Origin: Argyresthia goedartella
Lineage: Eukaryota; Arthropoda; Insecta; Lepidoptera; Argyresthiidae
Reading direction: 5' to 3'
Assembly (NCBI GenBank): GCA_949825045.1
Contig: OX463808.1
Span: forward strand, 30,069,674-30,133,673
DNA length: 64,000 nt
The notes beneath the pieces were generated by a model, which worked only from the letters and a program-made list of their open reading frames with translations, had not been told where the DNA came from and searched no databases. The position numbers were made by a program, and so were the translations under genes. Of this stretch, positions 32,535 to 44,700 are shown piece after piece (within the stretch, counting starts at the first letter, position 1; the number at the start of each line of letters is the position of its first letter).

Positions 32535-35500
32535 GCTAAATCAATTTTCCTATTCTTTCTATCCGACACCGTTAATCCTTCTTGGATCCTAAAAGGATTA
32601 ACAGTTTAAAATTAAAAAGATAAAGTATTTCATTTGAGCAGCATTTTTTTAAGGTAAACGTTTTAAATGCCAATTAAATTATTATAATTTATTTTGAATT
32701 ATGGTCTTGGTTATAAATTATAACGACCCGGTTGCGTGATGTCCAGGTCCTATTTTATTTAGGCCTATACTAGTTTTAATACCGATCCGTTGTACCACAC
32801 GCGAGGGTTGGCAGTGGAAATGTTATTTTTTTCTTCTGACAGTTCAGATGGTATCGCTTTTCTTACCTCATTATAATCGAAACTACAGGTTTGAAAGCAT
32901 GGAGTAATTATTACTATTTCTATTTGGCAGCAATTTTTCTTTAATTGCATAGTTGAAACATAACATAGTAAAGAAAATTCAAATAGGGCCCTATACTTTT
33001 ATTTATCTCACACTGCAATCGCTAAATAAGAAACTACAATTAATTTCTCTTTCAATGCTAATTGTATGGAACTGTATACGTAAGCCAATTATTGTTACTA
33101 ACTCGTATTTAAATGGGGCAACAAGGTGGTTTATTTTTTTATCGTCCCAACATTTTTATACTTAATTACTAAGTATTTGTATACTTTTATACACGAACTT
33201 ACTTTTTAAATTGCCTTACGTAGTACTCCGGGTACGATATTTTCCCGCGTACCAATCCGATCAAAGAGAATAATGAAGAATAATATCAACATGAAATATT
33301 TCTTGATAAATCATAAATGACAAAACGCTACCAACAAGGGCTTGTGATATTAGTAAAAGGTCGCCGCGCAATAAACTTGTACAATAATAATTGCTATCAA
33401 TTTATTGTCCTGATCGATCGACCACTATCGAGAAGAAGTCACTGTGCCAAGGCTGCAACAATTATAATAGTAAAATCCATTGTAATTGTGGTTATATATT
33501 TCAATTGTTATATATTATCAGGGCCTGGCTTCTCATTAAATTAGTATCTAGGCCGGCACGTCTAATTCCGTTGCTTACTGTACGTAAACAATACACATTG
33601 TATTCCAATATGGTAAAACCAGTAGTATCTTACGAGGTTCTCGCAACCGCGTTTAGCCGAACTTGCTGAGTCAAGAAAGGAAGATTGGTTTGGAAACTAA
33701 CTGAGTTCCGAAATTCCTTTAGCATCGAAGAATTACTTACTTCCATATTGCACTGCGCAGGTTGATGGCCAAGTCGTCCCTATATCGCAATATATGCCGC
33801 TCGTAAGCGCTGCTTCCGATAATAAACGCAACTTTTATTAGGAATTTTATCGTGCACTGAGCAAAATTTATGGCCACGTAGACTATCTTCGAAGACGTTC
33901 TCACGATTCCTTTTGTTTGCCAGAATCTTTTATGTTCTAATTTAACCAGTAATAATTCACAATTAACATTTCAATTTAGCCATTCGATTTTTAGGTTCAA
34001 GTAAATACATTGCCCGGCAAACAGACTAGTTTCAATTGGCTGTTTCGAGGGGCCGAATTCTTTTAGAGAAAGTAAGGAAATGGTATCATAATGAGAAAAT
34101 AATGAGTAGGTATTCTACGGCTGCCAGGCACATTCGGTAATGGGCGTCTAACGTAAGGGAATAATATAAAACATAACGTAATTTGACGTTTGATTCGCCT
34201 CAGTAACGCTGTGTTTCCGAACGAAGAAAATGCGTTTATAATAGTCATTTCCTCATTGCACGCGCGCCTCGTTAACTTTTTTCTTACTTCTGTTTATTGT
34301 AGGGGTAATTGACCAAATTAAATAGTGTTTATATTAGTTGCAGGCACTATTAATACAAAATAACATTAAAATTTTAAGTTTTAATTAGCATTGTTGTGAC
34401 ACCTTGTCCCCACTTTGGTTAAAATTAATAGCTACTCATCGCTGCACTTTCCACTGTTACATTTGAAAATTTACTTACTGGAAGCGTTCTGTTATGTGTA
34501 ATAATGTTGTTTTCTGCTCTAAGCTATGATTTAATATTAACGTGAGCATACAATGTCGTGTTGCGAATGTCGGAAGTTGCGGCCATTTCGCGCGAATCTT
34601 GTTGAATTATTCCCACAAAATGGCTGCCTCTGGGCTGCGGTCACTTTCCGCTTTGTACAGGAACGTAACATTTTAATTGTTTATAGAAACGGGGAGCACT
34701 ATCCAGAAATGTAAAGAAATCACAAGAAGTAATAAATTAAATCTCTTTCACTATCAACTACACCCAACAATCCTCCACGGACATTCCTATCTAATCTTAT
34801 TTTTGTGGCCTCCTTAGTTGGGCGAGCAAGAAAAAAAAACAAAGCACGCGTCAGAGATAATCCCCAAGACGGGAACGAATTAGCGCGGGTCCTCACCATC
34901 CTCGAACAAGCGCTGATTGCCTCCGTAACAAATATAATAAATTAACCCTATGTAGTGTGGAGGTAATTGATCGTGCGAGGAGCCAAGACATTGACTTTTC
35001 AATTAAGCCGACACACGATCCCGTAGACGGGATGCCGATTAATCAATTGGAGCACGCCTCTACAAGTTAAAGTGTTATTTTGTTTGTAATTCGAGACTAC
35101 CGGGGCTTACTGGCTGGTAAGACTTTTGTTTGAAAACAAAAAAAAGCGCTTGACAGTTCCCAATATTGTTTTTAAACAAGCATTTTTTTTGAACTTCCTG
35201 TTCAAATTCGGAAGCGAGCGGGTGCAGCACGTCCTATGCGATCTCATGTTTAAGGTCTTGTAGTTGATTGTAAGGCAGTTTGCCAAATGCGGCTAACAAT
35301 ATCCACAACTGTGGTCAAACCGCTTGCTCCAAAGGAAATTTGTAAACGATATCCCGTTGTGGAGGCATTTATTGTCGTGCTTGTTAGCATTTTATTTCTT
35401 TGTCAGTATTTATTATCGCTTCCGTGCGATTACAAAATAAAATTATAGGTATCTACATAAGTGTAGGAGTATTAACTATAGTTTCGGAGATACATCTTAC

Positions 35501-35852
35501 CAATACTTGTAGAGCAACACCTACCTATTTCTACCTACCCTCTTGAACAACACAAGCTACAAGTGCCGATGTAGAAGTACCTATGTATGTATGTAGGTAC
35601 ATGAGTACCTACATAAAGGTCAGGAATTCACGATAGATTGCAGCTTGTGGCCTGTGGCTTTCGGCCCAATTAGACACGACCAGCTGCCTTCGCATCGGTA
35701 TTGGATACTAACAGAAATTATGGAACATTTTGTACATTGCTGTTATTATGACGCAAACCGAATCTTGTATTTACTTATGGCAACAAATATAATGATCACC
35801 AAAATATTTTTTTCCTACCCAAAATGGATAAATGAACAGCAAAAGTTGCAAA
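32535..35852. other. Mostly single-copy-like sequence
   Basis: No recognised element or exon. A small GCGGCCATTTCG / AAAATGGCTGCC cluster near 34580-34630 contains two GCCAT cores of the kind bound by YY1/Pho, which is a weak hint only. Confidence 0.35.
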
Positions 35853-35975
35853 AAATATCAGGGCAAAATACTGCGGTAGCTTAGGTGAAGGGTAAAGGGG
35901 GTGAGCGAAGCGAAGCCCCGTTTATCCTTCGTGTTAGGTTGAACATGTGAGAACAACAAAAAATACTTAAAACAT
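35853..35975 (+). mobile_element. MITE family C, half copy
   Basis: GGGCAAAATACTGCGGTAGC, AAGGGGGTGAGCGAAGCGAA, TGTTAGGTTGAACATGTGAG and AACAACAAAAAATACT match one arm of the full element at 3933-4116. The other arm is absent. Confidence 0.75.
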
Positions 35976-36007
35976 AAACATTAAGTACACAAAACATAAA
36001 AAGAAGT

Positions 36008-36110
36008 TTGGTGATCATTTATCCAAACACAATTTGGTGGACATTTATCCATTCTGGCAGTCATTTCGAATTTATTGGTAGTAAAATAGGTGCGATTTTG
36101 GTAATCGTTT
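36008..36110. repeat. Degenerate GGTGATCATTT-type short repeats
   Basis: TTTGGTGATCATTTATCC, TTTGGTGGACATTTATCC, CTGGCAGTCATTTCG and TTTTGGTAATCGTTT recur at 20-50-bp spacing, and an inverted copy (AATGATCACCAAAAT) lies at 35791. This is probably the remnant of one repeat into which the family C half copy inserted. Confidence 0.45.
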
Positions 36111-37172
36111 AAACATAAGCCTTTACTTATCTACCTATTGTCCAAGGCGTTTATCATGAAATCCGAGTACATATCTTATAAACCCGAGAAGTTAATTTGA
36201 GTAAACGAATAAGGGGCCTGTTCATACAAATCAACACAACCTTACTTACAAAAGCTAAAGTGATCGAACCGTGGTTCGCGCGTGACTCATGCATGATTTC
36301 AACACACAACACTTGTGTATGCGATAATGTGCATTCACAAAACTAAAGCCATGTAATCGGATCAAGCTATAAATCTGCGGTTGCGCTCCACACACGATTC
36401 GGAACGTCCCCGCGTTCCGTTCACACGGCGCCTCTCATTAACACGCGTAAGTTGAAATAGAACGACACATTTTGATACATTATACCGTTAGATATGAGCA
36501 TTTGAGCATTCAAACTTTATGTTCTGTGAATTGATACATGGAATAGATTTAATGTGGGTTTTGTGAATGCGACCTCATCTGTTTTGTAGCTGCATTGTTG
36601 AACATAACGACGTAGGTACCTACTAAATGTCACGTACTTGTAATGTATGTGCGTACCCGTACATTGTGATATTTACAGGTTTCCTGTCACAATATTTCCT
36701 CTTAGCCAACTAACTACTAACTAAGTGCTGGCCCTTAGTTAGTTAGTTATCTGGATACTGCTATTGCTAATCGGCCGGAACGTAATCTGGAAATTTGATC
36801 AAACATCTTATGCCATTTTATGCCACATGAAAAATCCAGGTTTCTCAACTGGGGATCCCCAATTAACTAAGTTATGTAATAGTCGCATTAAGTCGAATTT
36901 CCCTGTACGCTGCACGATCGTAACTTTTATGACTGACAAACGAAGTAAATTCGGCACAGAGCATGCAGCAGGGTTAATAGGACATTTTCGCGGCCGTACG
37001 TACGTCCAAACAATCAGAGTGATCTACAGTCAAATGGAGGTTTTATAACGCGAATTTCGGAAACGATTAACCTGCATCAATCAACAGTTTTACGAACGAT
37101 TAAAACTTAACGACTCAATTCATTGGACAATCGTTTGAACCCGAGCGAATAAACAATGGCATTGAATGCTGA
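36111..37172. other. Unassigned sequence
   Basis: No recognised element. TATAAATCTGCGGTTGCGCT at 36369 resembles the promoter candidate at 63838. Confidence 0.3.
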
Positions 37173-37968
37173 CAATCAATCAATCAATCAATCAATCAAA
37201 TCTCTTTATTACTGTAGATATTGGGAGCTTACCTATGAAATTGGAAAAAAAATCTTGCAGATTCAGGAGTTCATAATTCGAGTAATTCAATAGCTATTTC
37301 CAGTTTTTTTTTATTGTTTTAAAATTAATTTCAATATTTTACATCTACTTACTAAATTTTCTTTTAATTTTCAGTTTGATAACTAAAATGTTATCTTCAT
37401 AATCAGTGCCTCCTAAATGTCATCCATTTTCATGATAATATTCGTAATATTTTTTTACAGCTGACACTTCAAAAATTATATAAAATTTTCTGTTAGCTAA
37501 ATGTTGTCTCATTCATACACACAAAGTTTATAAAATTAGGATCATTCCTAAAAAAAATATAAAAATGTTTGTACTGAAAATTGAGTTAACTTCAATTTCT
37601 CCATACAAAACGCCAATTTCATATGTAAGGACCTAATATTTAGCTAAACTAAGCAATCGTCATAATTTGCCACTTCTCTACATTGGACCACTGTGGGAGG
37701 AGAAGGGCGTAGAAAGTCCCACAGATTGACTTTTAGATCTCTTTTTATAAATTGCTTGTGCTTAACTCATACAAATATAAATTATTATAATTAATAAGCA
37801 GCAATAAATAATTACAAAAATATTAACAGCAAGGTCTGTGTTGAGCCAGATTTGCCCCATACAGTCCCGTCATTTAAGTAATCTTGAACATTTTAATACT
37901 CCTTTTTCGACAAAGTCGCTTTAACATGGTTTTCAAATTGCTCAAAAGGCAATTTCAAGATCTCCAGA
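37173..37968 (-). mobile_element. Jockey/CR1-type LINE 3' fragment, interrupted
   Basis: Starts with the reversed tail (TCAA)n at 37173-37199, then ATCTCTTTATTACTGTAGAT. After an insertion it continues CTCTACATTGGACCACTGTG and CCATACAGTCCCGTCATTTA to AATTTCAAGATCTCCAGA. Same family as 19268. An inverted-repeat element (37228-37629) splits the 3' UTR. Confidence 0.85.
37228..37629. mobile_element. MITE inserted in the LINE
   Basis: CTTACCTATGAAATTGG at the left is mirrored by CCAATTTCATATGTAAG at the right. ATATT stands at both edges of the LINE break. The interior has no coding sense. Probably the non-autonomous derivative of a DNA transposon; superfamily not certain. Confidence 0.7.
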
Positions 37969-38051
37969 CATCGTTGGAGTCAGACGGAATTATGTTTAAA
38001 CTAGCACATCGCAAAAGTTTTTTTTTCGTAAAATTATTATAAAAAATAATA

Positions 38052-38152
38052 AACGTTTACATACAGGCACAAACATTGCTCCTGGCCCTACACTAGGATA
38101 TCCTGTGTCGTGGGAACGAGAAACAGCGACGTCACACACATAAACATCCAAG
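38052..38152 (-). mobile_element. SINE fragment
   Basis: Reverse of CTTGGATGTTTATGTGTGTG, TATCCTAGTGTAGGGCCAGG, GCAATGTTTGTGCCTGTATG, matching the body of the SINE at 40370-40560. The tRNA-like head is missing. Confidence 0.7.
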
Positions 38153-39752
38153 ATTATGTAGATTGTTGCATAATTACTGGACAACGATGCTATGATACAC
38201 ATAAACGGTTTGTTCCAATCCGAGAATTGAAATATATTCTAGTCTCTATCTATTTAGCCAGTCCCATTCCTCCCTTTCAAAAAGTCATCAAATATCGATG
38301 CTCATAACCGAGTGGCTATATCGGACATTCCCCGGACATGCAACAGCAACAGATAGGGATCGCCGTTTGACTCACGGGCAATGCAGTACTGTCGCGTTAT
38401 TTGCATAATTATGCAATAAATTCGCTCGGTTTTAATTAAATTCCATAACTCGGGGCTATATCTCCGCTGTGCGCGGGACGCTCCTAAACGGCCGAGATTT
38501 CTCTTGCAGACTCTTTATGCCGCTTTTTACAGTCATTGTAATTTTTCGAGATGGTTATTTTCCGTTTAAAGCGTTGATCGTTACTGTTGTTGATGTTGCT
38601 GTGAGGGTGAGATGTCCACAAGACATAAAGGATACAAGTATGCTACATGTCAATTGATCATTTGTTCTGGTACTAAATTAGAATCCTGCAAAATCCTTTT
38701 TTTATATTTTAAAGTTACTGGCGAAGGAAAAAATGCGTCCAACCCATTTTACGAACCACTGAAAAATTCAAGACACAATCATGCACTTTTCTTCGCCTAC
38801 CTTCCTACAAAACTCCCCTTTGCACGCACATTTAAAATTCATCAAGCGCATTGTCAAGCTGCGCCGTTTGGGAGCAAGCCCCTTGTTCATTTCGCCGCTC
38901 TGCTTAGCATCGTGACGAGGCTTCTTTTGCAGGTTGTTCTGCAAACACGTCCGCTGCAGGCTCTGGCTGAATTTAAACTGGTTTAAATATTTAACCGCAT
39001 TTGACGTGCGCACGCGAGAGGTTACAAGGGTCGGGTTTTGGCCACATGTTGACGTGTTGTGCGGTTTATTGCGTTTGAAGTTGTGTTCTTGTGCAAAAAG
39101 TTTTTCATTAACGAATATCTACGCTACGAGTGCAGTAACTATACTCTGGAAAAGTGTGGTGTATAAATAAGTAAGCTGGATATCCTTATGTATTTCTCCA
39201 TTATGCTTTCTTATACTCTAGGTAATTTAGTAGAAAACGCTAATTTATCTACCAACAAAGTATTCACCCATTTTACTTGTTAACCTTACTAAGACACGAC
39301 ACGGGAGGGCTATAAAAACAGAAGTCCTCAAGCGATCCGTCAACTAATTTCCTTCGTCACGCGAATCATAGTGGTGGGGTAACACAAACACGTCTATGCA
39401 AGTATGTAGGTCAACTGTCACCAAATAACAAATGTGGGGCCAAACGGGCGATTCCAACCCCCAGGAGGGGTTTAGTGTCTTCCCCCATTTTACTGTAACT
39501 GCTGTAATGGGTATATTGGTCCTGTAGTCTATTTATTTCTTGTTACCCATACCATCATATGTTTGCGACTAAAGTATACGCTTGATATTTGCATAAAACT
39601 ATCGATTATTTATATACCTATGAATATCGTTTTCTAAATACTTATAAGGTATGCCTATTTATAAATATGTTTCTTTGTTTACAGGTAAGGCACTGTCTTG
39701 TGTAGAAATCAACAGCTCAGTGTTGACAAAATTGATGAAATAGGGAAAGTGT
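38153..39752. other. Single-copy-like sequence with a possible recursive splice site
   Basis: No mobile element recognised. Several short open frames around 38470-39170 lack support. See 39670-39690. Confidence 0.35.
39670..39690 (+). promoter_or_regulatory. Candidate recursive splice site (zero-length exon)
   Basis: TTTCTTTGTTTACAG directly followed by GTAAGG, an acceptor joined to a donor at 39684/39685. This arrangement marks ratchet points in very long insect introns. It is on the same strand as the candidate exon at 26780. A chance CAGGTAAG is expected about once per strand in a window this long, but the pyrimidine tract makes this one better than random. Confidence 0.3.
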
Positions 39753-40300
39753 AATTCAAAATTCAAAAAGAGTTTATTTCTATAAGAAACACATAGGTTA
39801 CATTTGGAGAATGTCAAATCTTAAACTAACACATATATAAGGTATAGGGAAATATAGAACTCCATTTGAATTCCGTAACCTCAAAGTTTTAGATGCTGGA
39901 GGCAAAGAGGCGACTAGAAACCTCCAGCTTTATACGTTATTTTTTACAGAATTGGAGCAAACACCTTCCCAAGCTTTCTTGTATTCTACATAATCTGATA
40001 TTTTGTGGTAAGCCTTTTTACATATGTGATTTTAAACAACATTTTTAAATTTATTTACAGACAATTCTTGTAACTCAGTTGGGATTTTGTTGTGAAAACG
40101 AATACATTGCCCTTTAAAAGATACATTAACCTTATGGAGCCTAGTAGTAGGTATAGCTAGTTTATTCCTATTTCTAGTGTTGACATTGTGCCTATCGTTA
40201 TTCTTAGGAAATTTATCAATATTTTTGTGGACGTACATATTAGATTTTCATAAATATACTGCCACGGAACTGTCATAATGTTAATTTCTTTAAATTTACA
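39753..40300 (-). mobile_element. LINE 3' fragment, family 3
   Basis: On minus: MYVHKNIDKFPKNNDRHNVN, TRNRNKLAIPTTRLHKVNVS, FKGQCIRFHNKIPTELQEL, the usual C-terminal signature, frame broken at about 40032. 3' end at 39753 (reverse of TTTTTGAATTTTGAATT). A different family from the 19-kb and 17-kb LINEs by sequence. Confidence 0.75.
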
Positions 40301-40369
40301 ACGCAGCGATATATATATATGTATATATAATAACTAATTATTTATATTTTTAAACTTCTTAATTACATT

Positions 40370-40560
40370 GGCTACCTCTGTGGCGCTGCGGTAGTGGCTC
40401 TGCCTGCCCGATACGAGAGGTCCTAGGTTTGATCCCCGGCTAGGGATACAGAAAAAAAAATGTCTTGGATGTTTATATGTGTGTGCCGTCGCTGTTTCTA
40501 GTATCCTAGTGTGGGGCCAGAGGCAATGTATATGCCTGTTTGTAAATGATTATAAGTTTA
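40370..40560 (+). mobile_element. tRNA-derived SINE, fourth type
   Basis: GGCTACCTCTGTGGCGCTGC, GTAGTGG (A-box region) and GAGGTCCTAGGTTTGATCCC (B box), then an A-rich stretch and GTCTTGGATGTTTATATGTG, ending about TGCCTGTTTGTAAATGATTA. Confidence 0.8.
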
Positions 40561-41048
40561 TATTTGCTTACATCGTAGGGTATGCAAATGTGATGGGTGA
40601 GAAATGGGGCATATCCCTACGGAAAGTTGGCACGCTAGTCCCTTAAGGCAGGACAAATGTGCGTGTGTTCAAGGGCACAATGAATTACTAACACAAACTG
40701 TGCGAATAAATCAAGCGATCACATAATGCATCTCTAACATCCATGGAGCCTGCTTTGTTTAAGCTGCTCTTGTATTATATTTATATCTCAATTTCCATAT
40801 TTCGCTCATTTTTTCGCTTACTGTGGTCATATCCATATGTTATCGCATAGCATTTGAATCGTAGTTTTTCGGCGCATTGAGATGGGAATGACTTATCCTG
40901 GATTAAGTTATATGGGGATCGTAAATCAAACCGGATCGAACCGGCTTAGCGGGAATTTCCTCGGTTTTTTGCTTGTTACTTTTAATCGAAATAGGGTGTT
41001 TTATGGTCTTTATTTAATTATTCCTCTAATCTTTGTATCGTTGTTGAT
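40561..41048. other. Unassigned sequence
   Basis: No supported feature. Confidence 0.3.
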
Positions 41049-41895
41049 TCTTTTACTGAGATCTCTTTAAAATATTTCGCCTTAATGAACACGGTTCTTC
41101 CTCATGATGCCGCTATTAAAATGATACATTCGAATAAAATAAAAGTGGCCAAGTGCGAGTTGGACTCGCCCATGAAGGGTTCCGTTGTCTTTGTTTTTCG
41201 TAGTGTTTGCATGAATGTGAAAGTTATCTTTGCGGTTTTTAATATATGTTTTATATCTTAAAAACTACTTATTTTATTTGGTTCAAACCAATTTTCTTTG
41301 AAAGTGTGTATTGAGATACACAGCATACATTTTTTCTAGATTTTTCACTGACTTACTTTAAAAGTTAGAGCGGGGGGGGGGGCACATTTTTCTACTTTGG
41401 AGGGGTCTGTCTCTTTAACGATTTACTTTGAGGAAAAATGGTTACAGAAACCTCAACGCCATTTTTAAAGACCTATCTATAGACACCCCATACATATAGG
41501 TTTGATGAAAAAAATGTTTTTTGTTTCAGTTCCACGCCCCCTTTTTTTTGTTGTATAAAACACTTATAGCGGTTCACAGAAAACATCTACATTCCAAGTT
41601 TCAACTGTGTTGTATTAATAGTTTCTGCATAAAGTTGCTATGACATACCCACGGACGGACGGACGGACAGACAGACTTGACGAAACCTTGTTTCTCCACG
41701 GAACCCTAAAAACGATTAATTAAAAAATCCGTATTGCTGCAGCTATTGATTGATTCATTAACTGATATCTTTTTAAAATACTTCGCCTTAATGTACACGG
41801 TTCTTCCTCATGATGCCGCTATTAAAATGATACATTCCAATAAAATAAATAGATTAATTCGAAAATCCTTATTGCTGCAGCCGTTGATTTCCAGA
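41049..41895. repeat. Local tandem duplication, first copy split by a family L element
   Basis: Block X (41049-41140, TTCGCCTTAATGAACACGGT TCTTCCTCATGATGCCGCT) recurs at 41765-41855, and block Y (from 41714, ATTAATTAAAAAATCC then TATTGCTGCAGC) recurs at 41857-41895. The order is X - L - Y - X - Y. The second X-Y is uninterrupted and serves as the empty site for L. Confidence 0.85.
41142..41713 (+). mobile_element. Family L repeat, complete copy with defined ends
   Basis: AAAGTGGCCAAGTGCGAGTT to ACGGAACCCTAAAAAC, about 570 bp. Contains ACGGACGGACGGACAGACAG and a run of 10 or more G (41372-41382). Comparison with the duplicated, uninterrupted neighbour shows the ends to within a few bases. No clear inverted repeats, no tRNA head and no long target duplication, so the transposition class is open. 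Confidence 0.82.
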
Positions 41896-42191
41896 AATAA
41901 ATACACAAACAAAAACAAGCCGCTTTCAGCCGAAACTAATTAGCGAGAGCACTATCTCATTAACTACGGATATTTTGCGCTATGCCGGTATTCGACAAGT
42001 AGTAACCCTTTTAGGGTAAATAGTTTGGGCGAGATTCAACTGTAATTACTTGTACAGGCGCCCGACCATCGAACTCGCGAATTACTACGAACCCTGCGCT
42101 AAAGGTTCCTAGAAATCAATTCATTGCACTATCTGCAATACTATAACGTCTGAATGTCTGATGAATTATGACGGGAAATCATCTATGATAT
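41896..42191. other. Unassigned sequence
   Basis: No supported feature. Confidence 0.3.
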
Positions 42192-42518
42192 ACTTTATCT
42201 ACACACGTATCATCGACGTCAAATTATGACGTTCAAATTTCGAACGCCGACGCCCGCCTGCGAGCCGCCCCTAGTTTGTCTGTGAGGTTGGTACTACAGA
42301 ACAAGCTAAACAACTGCAGAGCAATGATCAATGCCACAATGCCGGTCGAACATGCGGTTCCTGAACACATCAAAGAGAGCTTATGATATGTGTGTAGATA
42401 AACTAGTGTATGTAACTGTACATAATTAGGCATCAAAACTCTCGAGTGATATTATTATGGAACTCGCCGCACTCTCGAGTATTAATGCCCTCCATTATCT
42501 AGCAGTCACATAAACTAC
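42192..42518 (-). mobile_element. Family A copy 7, internally deleted
   Basis: ACTTTATCTACACACGTATC AT is joined directly to CGACGTCAAATTATGACG, skipping the inner arm present in other copies, and the terminal hairpin centre is also reduced. The 67-codon frame (42436-42233) is open. Ends CAGTCACATAAACTACTA. Confidence 0.8.
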
Positions 42519-43825
42519 TATTGTGATATCATAATGGCCAACTACACCAGCGTAGTTGGCCATTTATCTTTAGTACTTATATGGATATAAGTTGTTTTTC
42601 GTCGAAGTATTGAAGGATACAAGCCAAAAACAAACACAGAAGTATAAGCACCATCACCACCGCGACCTCAGTTTTCAGCGTGCGGCTTAACCCCTTAGCC
42701 GCTGCACTCCGCGCCAGTTTCAACGCTACGTTTCGCATTGTCGTCGTCGTCGCCCCGCATCGCGGCTTATCGCGCGCCGCATGCGGCACTCACTCGGTTC
42801 TACAAGTTTATTTTTCATGGAGCAAACACATGCTGCGGATTAGTAGCCGTTTTCATACGATTTCAGAAGTGAATGACAGTGTCGTGGAAGGTTAATATTT
42901 TGTTAAATATCTGCTTAAATCGCCTTAAAGGTAGCTCAAAGGTAATCATTATGTGTCAAAATGAGATTAGAATCGTGGTATGAAATTTAAATGTATAAAA
43001 ATCGCGTGACGCCGTGCGAACGCCCGCGCGTGTGGCTGTACCGTCGATTCACGAGTTTATTTTTCATATTCCGCCGCTGAGTGGCTGCCGGGATTATTGC
43101 CGTTATCGTCACTCGATAAATTGCTTTATTACTAGGGCCCCTCCGCGCAAGGGTTAAAGCCGCGCGGGTTATTTCGCGCTAAAATGGAAATTGCATAGCG
43201 CGAAGAATTCGCTTTATACGTACCTACCACGAGTTGGGTTAAAACTGTTTTATGACTTGCTCTTTATTTACGGGAGGTGAATATTTCGACGTTAACCAGA
43301 AATAACGCAGCTCGATCTCTACCCCAAAATACCGTCTAAATGTAAAGTTGATAGATTTTGCATCGTCGTTCATTTATACCTCCTTCATTAGTCCAATTAA
43401 GTCAACAAGCATCAAGTGCGCCCCTAAGATAACCAACCCAAGGTAGCTCACGGCAAAGAGTAAAAAACTTGCCAACTACCCAAGTGATTAATTACACACT
43501 GCCTAAAGCAAGCGCGCCTCCGTGAGACAGAATAATTAATGCACTCTATGAACAGGAGTTCGTGCTTGACCCAGTTTGTTTTAAACTGTCGCGAGACGAG
43601 GTAAGTTTTTTCACGCTCTCATGGTTTTAGTTCAAACTTTTTTTTAAACAGGTGAACTCCTTTAGTGCATAGTGCAGTCACCATAGTAGCTGTACATTGT
43701 TGTGGAGGCTAGAAGTGAGCAATAGATGACGAGTGGAGTCAGTTGAGGAACTAAAAGAGTCCATCTAGTAAAAAAAAAATGACAAGTCGGAATTAACAGA
43801 GAATAAATCAGGAGAAACAATTTTA
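42519..43825. other. GC-rich patch and flanking sequence
   Basis: 42660-42800 and 43005-43210 are rich in CG dinucleotides (CGTCGTCGTCGCCCCGCATC, GTGCGAACGCCCGCGCGTGT) in an otherwise AT-rich window, separated by AT-rich sequence. GAG|GTAAGT, a perfect donor, is at 43600/43601, and T8AAACAG|GTGAAC at 43651/43652. A promoter or first exon is possible, but nothing confirms it. Confidence 0.3.
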
Positions 43826-44700
43826 GGCTACCCCAAGGTAGTGTGCTCGGTCCATTGTTTTTCTTATTATACATAAATGACATACCGGAAAGCACGAAAC
43901 ACCGTTGCACCCTATTTGCTGATGACATCTCAATTATAATATAAAGTACAATTTTGAATGAATTTATTAATGACATAAAAAATACAAATGGACATATCAT
44001 TGACTTGTTAGTAGTAAATAATTTATTTGTAAATGTGGATAAGAACATTTTTAATGGAATTTTTCAATCAAGTAAAACCAGAATTAAATTTATCATTTTC
44101 GTATCAAAATCAACAAATATCTGAATCACAGGAAATACTATTTTTAGGAATAACGATGGATCCACAGTTGTCATGGAAAGCCCATGTCGACAAACTATGT
44201 AAAAAGGTAAATAGTTTTACTTATGCTCTGTACCGAACCTTCTAACCAAAGTAGCAGGTAGAGAATCAGCTCTTCTGGCCTACCACGGATACGTAGCATC
44301 AGAATTACGCTATGGAATTGTGACATGGGGTAATTCGGTGGATATCAAGACTGTTCATCATACAGAAACGTTTTATTAGGACCATATGTGGTGTAAGCCC
44401 ATATAGTCATGTAGACCGTTATTTAAACAATTAAATGTACTTACTCTAACTAAATGGTATCTAAATTTTTGAAATAATTATATTTGTAAGACTTAACATA
44501 AATTTGTTCACAAAATTGTCCAGTGTTATTTCATTTAATACTCGATTTCCTAATCAGTTAGTTCTTCCCCGAGCCAATAAAGCCAGCACAAAAAGAACTG
44601 TTACGCAATGGCTGTACAGATATTTAATGGTAATGGTACAGAGTTACAATACCTACTCCTGCTTATTTTTAAAATAAACCTAAGAAAATGTTTAGTACTT
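43826..44700 (+). mobile_element. Degraded LINE including the reverse transcriptase core
   Basis: Translates with several stops and shifts as LPQGSVLGPLFFLLYINDIP, then LFADDISIII (the FADD catalytic motif), FLGITMDPQLSWKAHVDKL, and YHGYVASELRYGIVTWGNS. Order and spacing are those of a Jockey/CR1-clade reverse transcriptase. An untranslated tail may run to about 45090 (AATCTTTGAATCTTTAC). Confidence 0.8.
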
